The position numbers were made by a program, and so were the translations under genes. Positions 1 through 8,670 of a stretch of DNA of 42,662 bases are shown one piece after another (positions within the stretch are counted from its first letter, which is position 1; every line of letters starts with the position of its first letter). Origin of the DNA: an uncultured Pseudomonadota bacterium (GTDB lineage Bacteria > Bdellovibrionota_C > UBA2361 > CALMIO01); the NCBI GenBank assembly GCA_937864035.1, contig CALMIO010000007.1:1-42662 (forward strand). Direction: 5' to 3'. The notes beneath the pieces are model-generated. The model saw nothing but the letters and a program-made list of their open reading frames with translations. It was not told the DNA's origin and made no database searches.

Positions 1-966
<966 letters not shown>

Positions 967-1319
967 GGAGAAGCAACTATAGACACACTATTAAAAAATT
1001 AAATAAGGAAGAAATATTTATTAATGCGCTTGATTTTAAAAAAAGTCGCCGGGCTTTTGTTTTACTTTCCTAACAACCACACTTGGAATCAGATCGCTCA
1101 TGGCTATTTTGTTGAAAATTGAAGTGGCGATCCTAAAAAAAACGAGAAGATGAAACCTGAATGCTTTTTGGCACACCAATGCCATATCAAGATATGTGGC
1201 CGGATGATATTTTCTTGCTACTAGAAGTGATAAAAGGGAATTTGACAAAGGGAATCTTCAAATTTCGCGAGAAAAACCTTGTCGTGGAGCAAAAAATAGA
1301 GCTTGTCGATCGCTTATGA
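967..1319 (+). pseudogene. Decayed MutT/MTH1-type Nudix hydrolase
   Basis: No open frame survives, but reading across frames recovers a Nudix protein in order. A degraded Nudix-box-like stretch, GEATIDTLLKKLNKEE (967 on, one frame step needed), is followed by INALDFKK. After one extra A in the A-run near 1040 comes VAGLLFYFPNNHTWNQ, then HGYFVEN. A TGA then stands where a Trp codon is expected, followed by SGDPKK and EKMKPECF. A further frame change leads to MPYQDMWPDD, close to the family's IPxxDMWPDD motif, and the frame ends at TGA 1317-1319 after IELVDRL. Intact relatives hydrolyse oxidised purine nucleotides such as 8-oxo-dGTP. At least three disruptions (two frameshifts and one nonsense codon) plus loss of the GGKxE half of the Nudix box mean this copy is dead. 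The N-terminus is missing or unrecognisable. Confidence 0.8.
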
Positions 1320-1502
1320 AATATCAATGGCAATCGAGCAAGTAAGCTTGAATAACAATAAATGATAATAACTTTATCGAACTTTATAACAAATCTAAAA
1401 GACAAATTTTTAATTTTGCTAGCTATAAAGACGGCGAAAGCACTAGATGTAACTAAATCTAAGTTTTCCTTTAACCCAAGAACCCGAATTGAAATAAAAA
1501 TT
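1320..1502. other. Short gene-free spacer before tRNA-Asn
   Basis: An open frame runs through here into the antisense of the tRNA but has no recognisable product or ribosome binding site. I treat it as non-coding, lying downstream of the tRNA on the minus strand. Confidence 0.4.
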
Positions 1503-1578
1503 TGGCTCCCCGGGACGGGCTCGAACCGCCGACACGGTGGTTAACAGCCACCTGCTCTACCTGCTGAGCTACCGGGGA
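1503..1578 (-). tRNA. tRNA-Asn (anticodon GTT), CCA encoded
   Basis: The minus strand folds into a full cloverleaf. The acceptor stem is TCCCCGG/CCGGGGA, the D-arm GCTC...GAGC, and the anticodon stem GGTGG/CCACC with loop CTGTTAA giving anticodon GTT. The T-arm GGCGG/CCGTC carries the TTCGAGC loop. The discriminator is G and the 3' CCA is encoded in the DNA at 1503-1505. The gene is 76 nt. It reads asparagine codons. Confidence 0.97.
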
Positions 1579-1729
1579 ATATAAAAAGTTATAAAAAACA
1601 GATAAAACTATAGGGTACTGAGTCAATCAAAAAAAGTCAATCAAAATCGACAAAATCATCGACTCTTGCTTTATGTCCCTTTGCTTATTTTTTTAATTTA
1701 AAAAACTCCTCGCGCTAAGTAGTATAATT

Positions 1730-2338
1730 TTAACGCAAATTAACAGCCACTCTGCCGCTAAAAGCTCGCGACAAAGTAATCTCATCGGCATACTCAAGCT
1801 CTCCTCCCTTCGGCAAACCTTGCGCTAACCTAGTAGAATTAATTCCAACTTCAGAAAGCAACCGAGCAATATAAAGCGCAGTTGCATCGCCCTCAACAGT
1901 TGAACCCAAAGCCAAAATCACCTCGCGCGGCTTAACACGCTCAAGCCGCATCAACAAATTATCCAAACCTAAAGAGTCAGGCCCCTGACCCTTGAGCGGC
2001 GCCCATAAGCCATTCAAAACATGATATATCCCTTTAAATTCACCAACTCGCTCAATCGCCACCACATCTATCGGCTTCTCGACAACACATACCAAACCAA
2101 AATCGCGCGAACTGTCAGAACAAATCGCGCAAGCACCCCCCTCAGTAAGAAAACCACACTCCAAACACCTAGCAATCTTATCGTTAATACTTATTAAGGC
2201 ATCAGCCAGCGAGCCAGCCAGCTCACGATCGCAAGCAGTCATATGGTAAGCTAGACGAAAAGCTGTCTTCTCGCCCACCGAAGGCAGTTTGCTTAATTCG
2301 CGAATTAATCTCTGTAAAGCTTTTGGCAGCGGTCGCAC
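1730..2338 (-). CDS. recR: Recombination mediator protein RecR
   Basis: 202 residues, the normal RecR length. An N-terminal helix-hairpin-helix (LSKLPSVGEKTAFRLAYH, about 16-33) contacts DNA. A four-cysteine zinc finger follows (C58, C61, C70, C73), then a Toprim domain starting at VCVVEKPIDVVAIE (about 83-96), and the C-terminal region contains GLPKGGELEYAD. In the RecF(O)R pathway RecR helps load RecA on gapped single-stranded DNA coated with SSB. It starts 14 bases after the ybaB stop, so the two are co-transcribed. The dnaX-ybaB-recR order is widely conserved in bacteria. Confidence 0.97.
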   Translation of the reverse strand: MRPLPKALQRLIRELSKLPSVGEKTAFRLAYHMTACDRELAGSLADALISINDKIARCLECGFLTEGGACAICSDSSRDFGLVCVVEKPIDVVAIERVGEFKGIYHVLNGLWAPLKGQGPDSLGLDNLLMRLERVKPREVILALGSTVEGDATALYIARLLSEVGINSTRLAQGLPKGGELEYADEITLSRAFSGRVAVNLR

Positions 2339-2352
2339 GACTAGAATTAAAT

Positions 2353-2685
2353 TTAAAAGAGGCCGGGTATGCCAATGCCTCCTGTTACCTCTTCTAATAA
2401 TTTATCATTTTCAGATTTTACCTTTGAATAAGCTTCGGCAACAGCCGATAAAATTAAATCCTGCAACATCTCAACCTCGTCCGGATTGACAACCTGTTTG
2501 TCAATCGCAAGCGAGATCAATTCAAATTTTCCGTTGACCACCGCCTTTACCATTCCTCCACCCGAACTGGCTTCGGCGTAGCGAGTGCCCGCATCCTCTT
2601 TAACTTTTAAAATTTTCTTTTGAATTGCTTGGGCTTGCTCCATCATCTGCTTCATGTTGCCCGGAATTCCAAATCCATTATTCAT
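2353..2685 (-). CDS. ybaB: YbaB/EbfC family nucleoid-associated protein
   Basis: 110 residues from the ATG at 2685. A 16-codon upstream extension to a TTG at 2733 is possible but unlikely, because family members begin near MNNGFG...GNMKQMMEQAQ. The core shows the family pattern: an N-terminal amphipathic helix (KQMMEQAQAIQKKI), the GGGMVKAVVNGKFEL beta-strand region, and a C-terminal helix ending in a Gly-rich GGIGIPGLF tail. YbaB dimers bind DNA without strict sequence specificity and are nearly always encoded between dnaX and recR, as here. The precise cellular role is not established. Confidence 0.93.
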   Translation of the reverse strand: MNNGFGIPGNMKQMMEQAQAIQKKILKVKEDAGTRYAEASSGGGMVKAVVNGKFELISLAIDKQVVNPDEVEMLQDLILSAVAEAYSKVKSENDKLLEEVTGGIGIPGLF

Positions 2686-2821
2686 AATAAATATTTCAGT
2701 TAAAAATAAAAAATTTTGCGCCGCAATTTTCAACCATCATCAATAAAATAACAAATTCAAGAGCAAACAGATAGCTACCTTCTAAATTAAAAACTTCGCC
2801 CTGTTATCAGCAAAAAAAAAA

Positions 2822-4462
2822 TTATTCAAAAACTATCTCACTGCCCGGAAAGATCTCTTTGAGGCTTTTAATGGCGGGATCGCTTTCTAACTCCTTTTTT
2901 TTGCTTTGCATTGCTAGCTCCACTTGCTTAGCTTCCAGATCGTTAATGGTTCCAGCGACACTCCCAACCTCAAAAGAAAGACTCCAGCGACGACTTGGAT
3001 CGCTAGCCACTAACAAAGCAAGCAATTGCTCTTTAATATCGCCCCTTTTTAAATATTCTATAACTTGCTTTGGCCCCTTAATTTTAAGACCACGCTCCGC
3101 TTGATCCTCAACTAAAACATGTTTCAAACACTCCTTCATAAAGGGCAAAAGAGATTTATCAGCGCTCGCGAAAATCCCAGCCACAAAATAAGCCCAATTA
3201 AATAATGGAGAATTTTTAGCAGGAGTTAAATCAACTGGCTTTAAATTAGCATTAGCCGCTCTCTCAATTTGAGCCGTTTTTTTTTCAGATAATCTTTCAA
3301 AATTTAATGGTTGTGGGTTATTTACTTGCTTATCGCTCAAATCTTTATCAACTAAAAGCAAATCCGATCTCCGCGCTAACGTAATTCGTAGTAAGAACGC
3401 CTCGATGGCATAGCGAATATTAGAAGAGCGAATCGCCATGTCCCCTCCATCTAAAAGTGCCGCAAAGAGCCGATTTGTTTCAGGCAGGGAAAGGTCTTTT
3501 GCAAGATCCCTCAAAGAATCGACATTTTCAGAGCCAATCTCGCCTAAAATTCGAGAATCTGCTGGCAAGCTCTTTGCCAATACTAACTCGTGCCAAAAAC
3601 GAGCTAGCTCTTTTAAAAAATAAATTTCATCTGTGCCAGCCGACCACAAGGAATCAAGAGTTTGCAGCAAGCTAATATCATCTCCAGCAATAACTGCTCG
3701 GCTGATCGCGCGAACAGCTTCAGCTCCAACAATACCCAAAGCTTCAGCAACTAACTCTGCCTTCAGCTCTCCATCAGCATAGCCAATAACGCGATCCAAC
3801 AGAGATTCAGCATCGCGCAAAGAACCATCTGCCACCCTAGCAATCATAGCGAGAGCTTCATCTTCGCATTTAACCCCCTCGCTGAAAACAATTTGCTTAA
3901 GTTGGCTAATAATCTCGATTGTGGTCAACGCCCGCAAATCGTGCCGTTGGCAACGCGATAATACTGTTTCTGGTATTTTTTGGGGATCAGTCGTCGCCAA
4001 AATCAAAATAGTATTGGGAGGAGGTTCTTCAAGACTTTTCAGAAGAGCGTTAAAAGCCTGAACGCTAAGCATGTGTACTTCGTCAATAATGTAAACTTTC
4101 TCTTTGTATCCGGGAGCAGGAAGCGTTTTAAAACTTTCGGTAAGCTGGCGAATATCGTCAACGCTATTATGAGAAGCGCCATCAATCTCTAAAACAGCAA
4201 GACTTCTATTTTCAGAGATCTCCACGCAATTCTGGCACTTCAAGCATGGCTCAGCATTGTTCGGCTGAGCGCAGTTGAGAGCTTTGGCAAATATTCTAGC
4301 GATTGATGTTTTGCCAACGCCCCTTGGTCCCGCAAGCAAAATCGCGTGTGCCACCTTGCGGCGGCGGATTGAATTAAGAAGAATTTTAGTCACGCTCTCT
4401 TGGCCAATCACGGCCGAAAAATTTTGAGGTCGATACTTTCTGGCTAAAACAAGATAAGACAT
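2822..4462 (-). CDS. dnaX: DNA polymerase III subunit tau/gamma
   Basis: 546 residues from the ATG at 4462; a TTG one codon upstream is less likely. This is the AAA+ clamp-loader ATPase that assembles the sliding clamp. Visible motifs are the Walker A GPRGVGKTS (45-53), zinc-binding cysteines (C64, C73, C76, C79), the Walker B region with DEVH (127-130) and the SRC sensor (169-171). The N-terminal YLVLARKYRPQNFSAVIGQ opening is typical. The C-terminal third is lower in conservation, as expected for the tau-specific part. A run of nine A residues in the sense strand at codons 393-396 (3285-3277) could yield a truncated gamma-like product, described separately. The neighbours ffs upstream and ybaB-recR downstream match the conserved cluster. 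Confidence 0.97.
   Translation of the reverse strand: MSYLVLARKYRPQNFSAVIGQESVTKILLNSIRRRKVAHAILLAGPRGVGKTSIARIFAKALNCAQPNNAEPCLKCQNCVEISENRSLAVLEIDGASHNSVDDIRQLTESFKTLPAPGYKEKVYIIDEVHMLSVQAFNALLKSLEEPPPNTILILATTDPQKIPETVLSRCQRHDLRALTTIEIISQLKQIVFSEGVKCEDEALAMIARVADGSLRDAESLLDRVIGYADGELKAELVAEALGIVGAEAVRAISRAVIAGDDISLLQTLDSLWSAGTDEIYFLKELARFWHELVLAKSLPADSRILGEIGSENVDSLRDLAKDLSLPETNRLFAALLDGGDMAIRSSNIRYAIEAFLLRITLARRSDLLLVDKDLSDKQVNNPQPLNFERLSEKKTAQIERAANANLKPVDLTPAKNSPLFNWAYFVAGIFASADKSLLPFMKECLKHVLVEDQAERGLKIKGPKQVIEYLKRGDIKEQLLALLVASDPSRRWSLSFEVGSVAGTINDLEAKQVELAMQSKKKELESDPAIKSLKEIFPGSEIVFE
3277..3285 (-). promoter_or_regulatory. A9 slippage site within dnaX (possible gamma-forming site)
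   Basis: The dnaX sense strand has GAA AAA AAA ACG (Glu393-Lys-Lys-Thr396), a run of nine A residues. A -1 shift, or transcripts with one extra A, would add Asn-Gly-Ser-Asn and then hit TGA, giving about 399 residues. Loss of one A would stop after about a dozen codons. Known dnaX genes make gamma by ribosomal frameshifting (E. coli, A AAA AAG) or by transcriptional slippage on an A9 run (Thermus). The site lies beyond the ATPase core, as a gamma end should. I see no strong downstream pseudoknot or upstream Shine-Dalgarno. Confidence 0.45.
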
Positions 4463-4520
4463 CAAAAAAATAAACCTATAACAACCTCTAAAATTAAAAG
4501 AGTCGCGATAAACTAAAATA

Positions 4521-4619
4521 CGGCGACAAGCGGCGCATCACAAAAACTGACTGCTACGGTTGCTCCCTTCCGGGCCTAGCCGGGTTTACAGCGTCCTTCG
4601 CGCGCCGCAAGACCGCCGC
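4521..4619 (-). ncRNA. ffs: Small bacterial signal recognition particle RNA (4.5S RNA)
   Basis: The minus strand contains the SRP hallmark: GGCCCGGAAGGGAGCA forms the conserved domain IV tip that binds the Ffh M domain. Flanking segments pair into the expected long hairpin: GCGGCGC near the 5' side with GCGCCGC near the 3' side, and an outer CGGCG/CGCCG. The length, about 99 nt, is typical of the Alu-less bacterial form. It lies immediately upstream of dnaX in the same direction, as in many bacteria. The ends are estimated from the outer helix and could be off by several bases. Confidence 0.92.
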
Positions 4620-4656
4620 AAATCAGTATCATAGCGAGTTGGTAGAAAAAATCCAC

Positions 4657-4717
4657 CCCCACTCTTTTAAGGCATTTGTAGCCATTTGAGACACAAGGAG
4701 AACTTTAAGGAGTGGGG
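4657..4717. repeat. Long imperfect inverted repeat upstream of the sigma-54 promoter
   Basis: CCCCACTC (4657-4664) is an exact inverse of GAGTGGGG (4710-4717), and pairing continues inward for about seven more positions with one mismatch and one G-T, around a loop of roughly 30 nt. It lies 85-145 bp upstream of the sigma-54 promoter at 4802, the region where bacterial enhancer-binding proteins usually bind. It could also be part of the ffs promoter region on the other strand. A smaller repeat, CCTTA/TAAGG, lies at 4776-4790. Confidence 0.4.
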
Positions 4718-4801
4718 AAAATATCACCAGTTTGCTGAAAGATTCATCGCCATTTTAATCAGATCTAAAAAAAATCCTTAAAATCTAAGGCGCTTATCGT
4801 T

Positions 4802-4817
4802 TGGCATGCCCTTTGCT
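4802..4817 (+). promoter_or_regulatory. Sigma-54 (RpoN) -24/-12 promoter
   Basis: TGGCATG CCCT TTGCT matches the -24/-12 consensus TGGCACG-N4-TTGCW at every position but one, with the required spacing of GG and GC. Transcription should begin near 4828, about 70 bases before the ATG at 4900. No competing gene start lies between them. Confidence 0.7.
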
Positions 4818-4899
4818 TAGTAATTGTTCAAGAGCAAAAAGTACAATTACCGCTCTACATATTTATTTATACTAGGCAGTAAACAATTTAGATAAAATC

Positions 4900-5304
4900 A
4901 TGAAAAATTATCAAACAATATCAGAAAAAACTTTACAACTTACCCCAATTTATCTCTCAAAAATCGCTCGCCAAATAGAACGGGGACAGCCGTTGTGGGG
5001 AATTTTAACTTTTAATGAAATTCTAGATAAAAATGATCCTCTCAGACGCGCCGCTGCCATTAGAGCCGAACAGATATTGCGCGCAAAATATCCAAAGATT
5101 AAAGAAAAAGGGGGCAAGTTTCCTATCGTCTGCGCGACCCAAATTATCGGCGGCAAAAAACTCGCCGAGCTAAGCGGCGCCGAGCAAAAAGAGCTTGATC
5201 AATATCTTAAAAATTGCGAACAACCAAAAAGAGCCAAAAATCCTCCAGCAAATTGTAAAATTATTCCGATTAACTTTAATTTAAAACAAGTAGTTAATGG
5301 CTAA
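4900..5304 (+). CDS. Uncharacterised 134-residue protein behind a sigma-54 promoter
   Basis: I do not recognise a family. The protein is basic and soluble-looking, with no signal peptide or membrane segment. The N-terminal half is predicted helical and charged (residues about 10-65); a cysteine sits in PIVCATQIIGGKKL (about 75-90), another in YLKNCEQPK, and a third in PANCKIIPINF. The start is the ATG at 4900, since nothing upstream in frame is better, although the Shine-Dalgarno is weak. It stands alone between the divergent ffs-dnaX cluster and metG, which has its own -10 element. The upstream RpoN-type promoter suggests activation by an enhancer-binding protein, for example in nitrogen, motility or surface responses, but no function can be assigned. 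Confidence 0.7.
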   Translation: MKNYQTISEKTLQLTPIYLSKIARQIERGQPLWGILTFNEILDKNDPLRRAAAIRAEQILRAKYPKIKEKGGKFPIVCATQIIGGKKLAELSGAEQKELDQYLKNCEQPKRAKNPPANCKIIPINFNLKQVVNG

Positions 5305-5390
5305 TTAACTGGGGATCTTTGAAAGACAATCAACCAATTAAACGAAAACTGAGAACAAGGCTGTTCAATCGCGGCTCTCGATCTTAGCCC

Positions 5391-5396
5391 TATAAT
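5391..5396 (+). promoter_or_regulatory. Possible -10 element for metG
   Basis: An exact TATAAT lies 20 bases before the metG ATG, but no TTGACA-like hexamer is correctly spaced upstream. The leader would be only about a dozen bases. Weak support. Confidence 0.3.
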
Positions 5397-5415
5397 CAGC
5401 TATATTGAACTGATT

Positions 5416-7167
5416 ATGCCTAAAGCAAACTACCTCCTCTGCGTCGCTTGGCCATATCCAAACGGCGAATTGCACGTCGGACATGTCTCGGGCGCTATTT
5501 TGCCCGCAGACATATTCGCCAGATACCAAAGAATCCGCGGTAATAAAGTACTCATGATCAGCGGTAGCGATGCCCACGGCACCCCAGTAATGATCCTAGC
5601 GGAAAAAGAAGCTCGCTCCTGCAAAGAAACTTTAAAAGACTATCACGGCAGATTCCTTAAAAACCTTAAAGATCTCGAAATCTCCTTCGATCTATTCACC
5701 CACACCGACACGGCAAATCATCACCGCCTTAGCCAAGAGATGATCGCTCGTTTGTTCGAAAACGGCTTCCTATCGCCGCGTTCCCAAAAACAACTTTTTT
5801 CCCAAAGCAAAAATCGCTTCCTACCGGACAGGCTAGTTGAGGGAACTTGTCCAAATTGCGGACACGACAAAGCGCGTGGCGATCAGTGCGACTCTTGCGG
5901 AAAATTGCTCGACGCGATCGAGTTAAAAGATCCAAGATCGAGGCTTGACGGAGACATACCCGTAATCAAAGAGAGCGAACATCTTTATTTCGATCTGCCA
6001 AAACTTCAAAAAAAACTACTTGAATATTTATCTCCAAAGGAAAAATTTTGGCGCCATAACGTTTGGGCGGAATCGATGAAGTTCGCCGAAGAGCTTCAAG
6101 CGCGGGCTTTTACTCGCGATCTTGATTGGGGAATCAAAACCGGCATTAAAGGCTTTGAAGAAAAATGCATTTACGTCTGGTATGAAGCGCTATTAGGCTA
6201 CCTGACGGCGCCATATGAACTCTCAAAAATGCTGGGACAACCAGATCTTTGGCGAGATTTCTGGTCCGGCAACAACTGCCAAATATACAATTTTATTGGA
6301 AAAGATAACGTTCTTTTTCACACGATCATTTGGCCAGCGATGCTGATTGCCTTGGACAAATCATTACCATCAATGGGCACGCCAGAAAAATTAAATTTGC
6401 CTTATGACACCCCCGCCAATCAGTTTCTGAACTTAAGTGGACAGAAATTTTCCAAAAGCCTCGGCGTTATCCTTAACATCTGCGATCTTCTGCCGCTTTA
6501 CGGAACCGATTCTTTAAGATTTTACCTAACCTACAACATGCCCGAGCACAAAGATTCTGAATGGAACACCGACGATTTGATCGCCAAAAGCGACTCTGAA
6601 CTGCTGGCAAAATGGGGCAATTTAATTCAACGTGTTTTAAGTTTCGCTTGGAAAAATTTTGATGGCGCCGTGCCGGAGGCTGGCGACTTACAGACAGCTG
6701 ACTACGAGCTTCTAAATCGAGTAGAAAAAGCTTTTGAAAACGTTGGAACAAATTTCGCAAACTGCTCCTTCAGAGCGGCGTTAATGGAGATTCTCGAACT
6801 TGTCAGCGAAGTTAATCGTTATATCGATTCTCAAGCTCCATGGCGAACAATTAAAGACAATCGAAAACGCGCCGCCTCTCAGATCGCCGTCGCCGCATGC
6901 GCCATCGACTCGCTCGCGACATTGTTGGCGCCAATCACACCAACGCTTTCGGAAAAAGTGCGCGCTCTTCTCGGGGCCAAAGAGCCACTCGTTCCAACAC
7001 CGACAATTCAAGAAAGCCCCTTAAAAGAAGAAGAACATCAGATTCTTCTCTTAAATCGCCCCATAGAAACAAGTGCCGACTTATGGAAACCAAGCAACCT
7101 ACTGGGAGGAGTAAAATTAACAAAAGAGCCGGAAGCTTTGGTAAGGAAGCTAGCCTCTCCTCAATAG
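5416..7167 (+). CDS. metG: Methionyl-tRNA synthetase
   Basis: 583 residues. It charges tRNA-Met with methionine. The class I synthetase signatures are present: HVGH (20-23, the HIGH motif) and KFSKS (about 344-348, the KMSKS loop, with Phe replacing Met). Between them is the connective peptide with a zinc knuckle (CPNCG about 145-149 and CDSCG about 158-162), then the WYEALLGYLTA, FIGKDNVLFHTIIWP and anticodon-binding regions typical of MetG. Only one clear CxxC...CxxC knuckle is visible. The protein ends shortly after the anticodon domain, so the optional C-terminal tRNA-binding (EMAP/Trbp111-like) domain of many bacterial MetG proteins is absent. The Shine-Dalgarno is poor, but the conserved N-terminus fixes the start. 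Confidence 0.97.
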   Translation: MPKANYLLCVAWPYPNGELHVGHVSGAILPADIFARYQRIRGNKVLMISGSDAHGTPVMILAEKEARSCKETLKDYHGRFLKNLKDLEISFDLFTHTDTANHHRLSQEMIARLFENGFLSPRSQKQLFSQSKNRFLPDRLVEGTCPNCGHDKARGDQCDSCGKLLDAIELKDPRSRLDGDIPVIKESEHLYFDLPKLQKKLLEYLSPKEKFWRHNVWAESMKFAEELQARAFTRDLDWGIKTGIKGFEEKCIYVWYEALLGYLTAPYELSKMLGQPDLWRDFWSGNNCQIYNFIGKDNVLFHTIIWPAMLIALDKSLPSMGTPEKLNLPYDTPANQFLNLSGQKFSKSLGVILNICDLLPLYGTDSLRFYLTYNMPEHKDSEWNTDDLIAKSDSELLAKWGNLIQRVLSFAWKNFDGAVPEAGDLQTADYELLNRVEKAFENVGTNFANCSFRAALMEILELVSEVNRYIDSQAPWRTIKDNRKRAASQIAVAACAIDSLATLLAPITPTLSEKVRALLGAKEPLVPTPTIQESPLKEEEHQILLLNRPIETSADLWKPSNLLGGVKLTKEPEALVRKLASPQ

Positions 7168-7285
7168 CGCCCTTAAAATCGAGCGCCGCAAGCAAACTAT
7201 TGCGAATTTTAAGCATTTTCAATAATCTTTTCAAAATGATCGTAAATAAAATTAGTTCAAAAAAAATTATCTATAATTTTGTCTT

Positions 7286-7804
7286 ATGAAACGTATTTTT
7301 TCTCTTCAAGCTTTGGCAATTTTGTGCATCTACTTGTTATGGTCGGGAGTAAGCGTCTCTCTAGCTGAATTTAAAGTAGCAACTGTTGATATTAACCGTG
7401 TTCTAAACGAGATCAACGAAGCCAAAGAGAAAAAAAAGGAACTTGATCAACTATCGCAAAAAGCCCTTAAAAACATGGAAGCAAAACGAAAAGAGCTTCA
7501 AGCAACCGAGCAAAAAATTAAAGAGGGGATAATTCAAGAGGGTTCAAAAGAAGCGGAAAAATTTAAAAACGACGCTCGTAATTTCGCTCGTTCAGTTAAA
7601 GACACAGAGGAAGATCTAAGAGGTAAATTTAAAAATTTCAATAATCTCCTGACTGATAAGGTAATAAAAGTCGTGCAAAATTTTGCCAAAGATAAATCTC
7701 TTGATTTGGTTGTGGATAAGTCAGAGGGAGTTCGCGGACCGGTAATTTACGGTAATACCTCGCTTGATATAACTAATGAAGTTATTGCTAAATTAAACAG
7801 TTAA
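7286..7804 (+). CDS. OmpH/Skp-family periplasmic chaperone
   Basis: 172 residues with a cleavable signal peptide (about 1-27, ending VSVSLA). The mature part begins FKVATVDINRVLNEI, the standard OmpH opening. A long charged coiled coil follows (about 50-125, Lys/Glu-rich), and the protein closes with DLVVDKSEGVRGPVIYGNTSLDITNEVI. Skp-type proteins trimerise into a tentacled cage that keeps outer-membrane proteins unfolded on their way to the BAM complex. A TATAAT at 7272-7277 may be its -10, giving a very short leader. In many genomes the gene sits beside bamA or lpxD, but here it lies between metG and an sseB-like gene, so the assignment rests on the protein itself. Confidence 0.88.
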   Translation: MKRIFSLQALAILCIYLLWSGVSVSLAEFKVATVDINRVLNEINEAKEKKKELDQLSQKALKNMEAKRKELQATEQKIKEGIIQEGSKEAEKFKNDARNFARSVKDTEEDLRGKFKNFNNLLTDKVIKVVQNFAKDKSLDLVVDKSEGVRGPVIYGNTSLDITNEVIAKLNS

Positions 7805-7814
7805 CAGTCAGGCA

Positions 7815-8579
7815 ATGCTCAATTTAGAATCAGCTATTCGGAAGGCGGCGACTGGTAGAGAAAAAGAACTTCAAAATTTCTACGAAATACTGCTTGAGTC
7901 TTCATTGTGGTTGCCATTTCAAAAACAATCTTTTTCAACATCAACCAACATTGTTTATCCGCCATTTTTTAGATTCCTAGGCATAGATCTAGAAGAGGAG
8001 GTATTTTTACAGAGTTTTACCCGTCAAGAATACGCTAACGAGTGGTTTCAAGCGCCAGCAGTTGGTCAATTATTAACATTTAAAGAGATCTTAAAAATTT
8101 TACCAGAAGAATGGGGAATATTAATAAATCCCGGGCAAAATTGGGAAAAAGATATAACCTCATGGGAAGCTTCGTTGCTGAAAAGGGGTCCGGAGGGAAT
8201 ACCCGAAATTATGGAGGAGTGGCAGGAGGCTTTTTTTCAAAGTTCACAAACCATAGAGATTTTTCAAGGAATATTTGAAGATGAAAAACTACGGCTAGCA
8301 ATTGTCAATTACGCAAAACAAAACCAAAATATTAACACAATCAGATACTACAGAGCTGATGCTGACGATGGTAGAACATCTTATATTTTAGAGATCTCCT
8401 TAGATGAAGATAAAAACATTCGGTCAAAAATTAGAAGTGAACTGCAAAACATAGTTGATCTTCAGACTATTGGCGACAAAAAAATTGAGGTTGTCACCGA
8501 TCTCGATCGTTTTGGTTCTCTAGCGCCGCATATTAAGCCCTTCTATACTAAAGAAAAAAACACCGGCAACAACTGCTAA
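7815..8579 (+). CDS. SseB-like protein
   Basis: 254 residues, close to the length of E. coli SseB. The N-terminal domain has the family pattern: ENFYEILLESSLWLPF-like opening, the FFRFLGIDLEEEVFLQSFTRQEYANEW region, and a strand ending in LINPG. The C-terminal half (about 145-240) matches the SseB C-terminal domain layout, with LRLAIVNYAKQNQNINTIRYYRA and a DLDRFGSLAPHIKPFY close. Function in the cell is not established; E. coli SseB was named for enhanced serine sensitivity when overexpressed. It begins 10 bases after the ompH stop and is probably co-transcribed. No signal peptide, so it should be cytoplasmic. Confidence 0.75.
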   Translation: MLNLESAIRKAATGREKELQNFYEILLESSLWLPFQKQSFSTSTNIVYPPFFRFLGIDLEEEVFLQSFTRQEYANEWFQAPAVGQLLTFKEILKILPEEWGILINPGQNWEKDITSWEASLLKRGPEGIPEIMEEWQEAFFQSSQTIEIFQGIFEDEKLRLAIVNYAKQNQNINTIRYYRADADDGRTSYILEISLDEDKNIRSKIRSELQNIVDLQTIGDKKIEVVTDLDRFGSLAPHIKPFYTKEKNTGNNC

Positions 8580-8670
8580 CTCTACTAAAACAAGGCAAAA
8601 TATAATAAAATAGCCTAATCGAAAAGAGCGGCGGCTATAAAGCCAGTTTAAAAGAACTCTCTAACCACTT

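Noticed and set aside
1036..1405. Two overlapping minus-strand frames of about 70 codons
   Set aside because: They lie antisense to the Nudix pseudogene, have no ribosome sites and no family resemblance.
2686..2733. Upstream TTG extension of ybaB by 16 codons
   Set aside because: Family members start near the internal ATG at 2685; the extension has no conserved features.
6897..7289. A 130-codon plus-strand frame overlapping the metG 3' end
   Set aside because: It is out of frame with metG, basic and low in complexity, and ends inside the ompH start; typical shadow frame.
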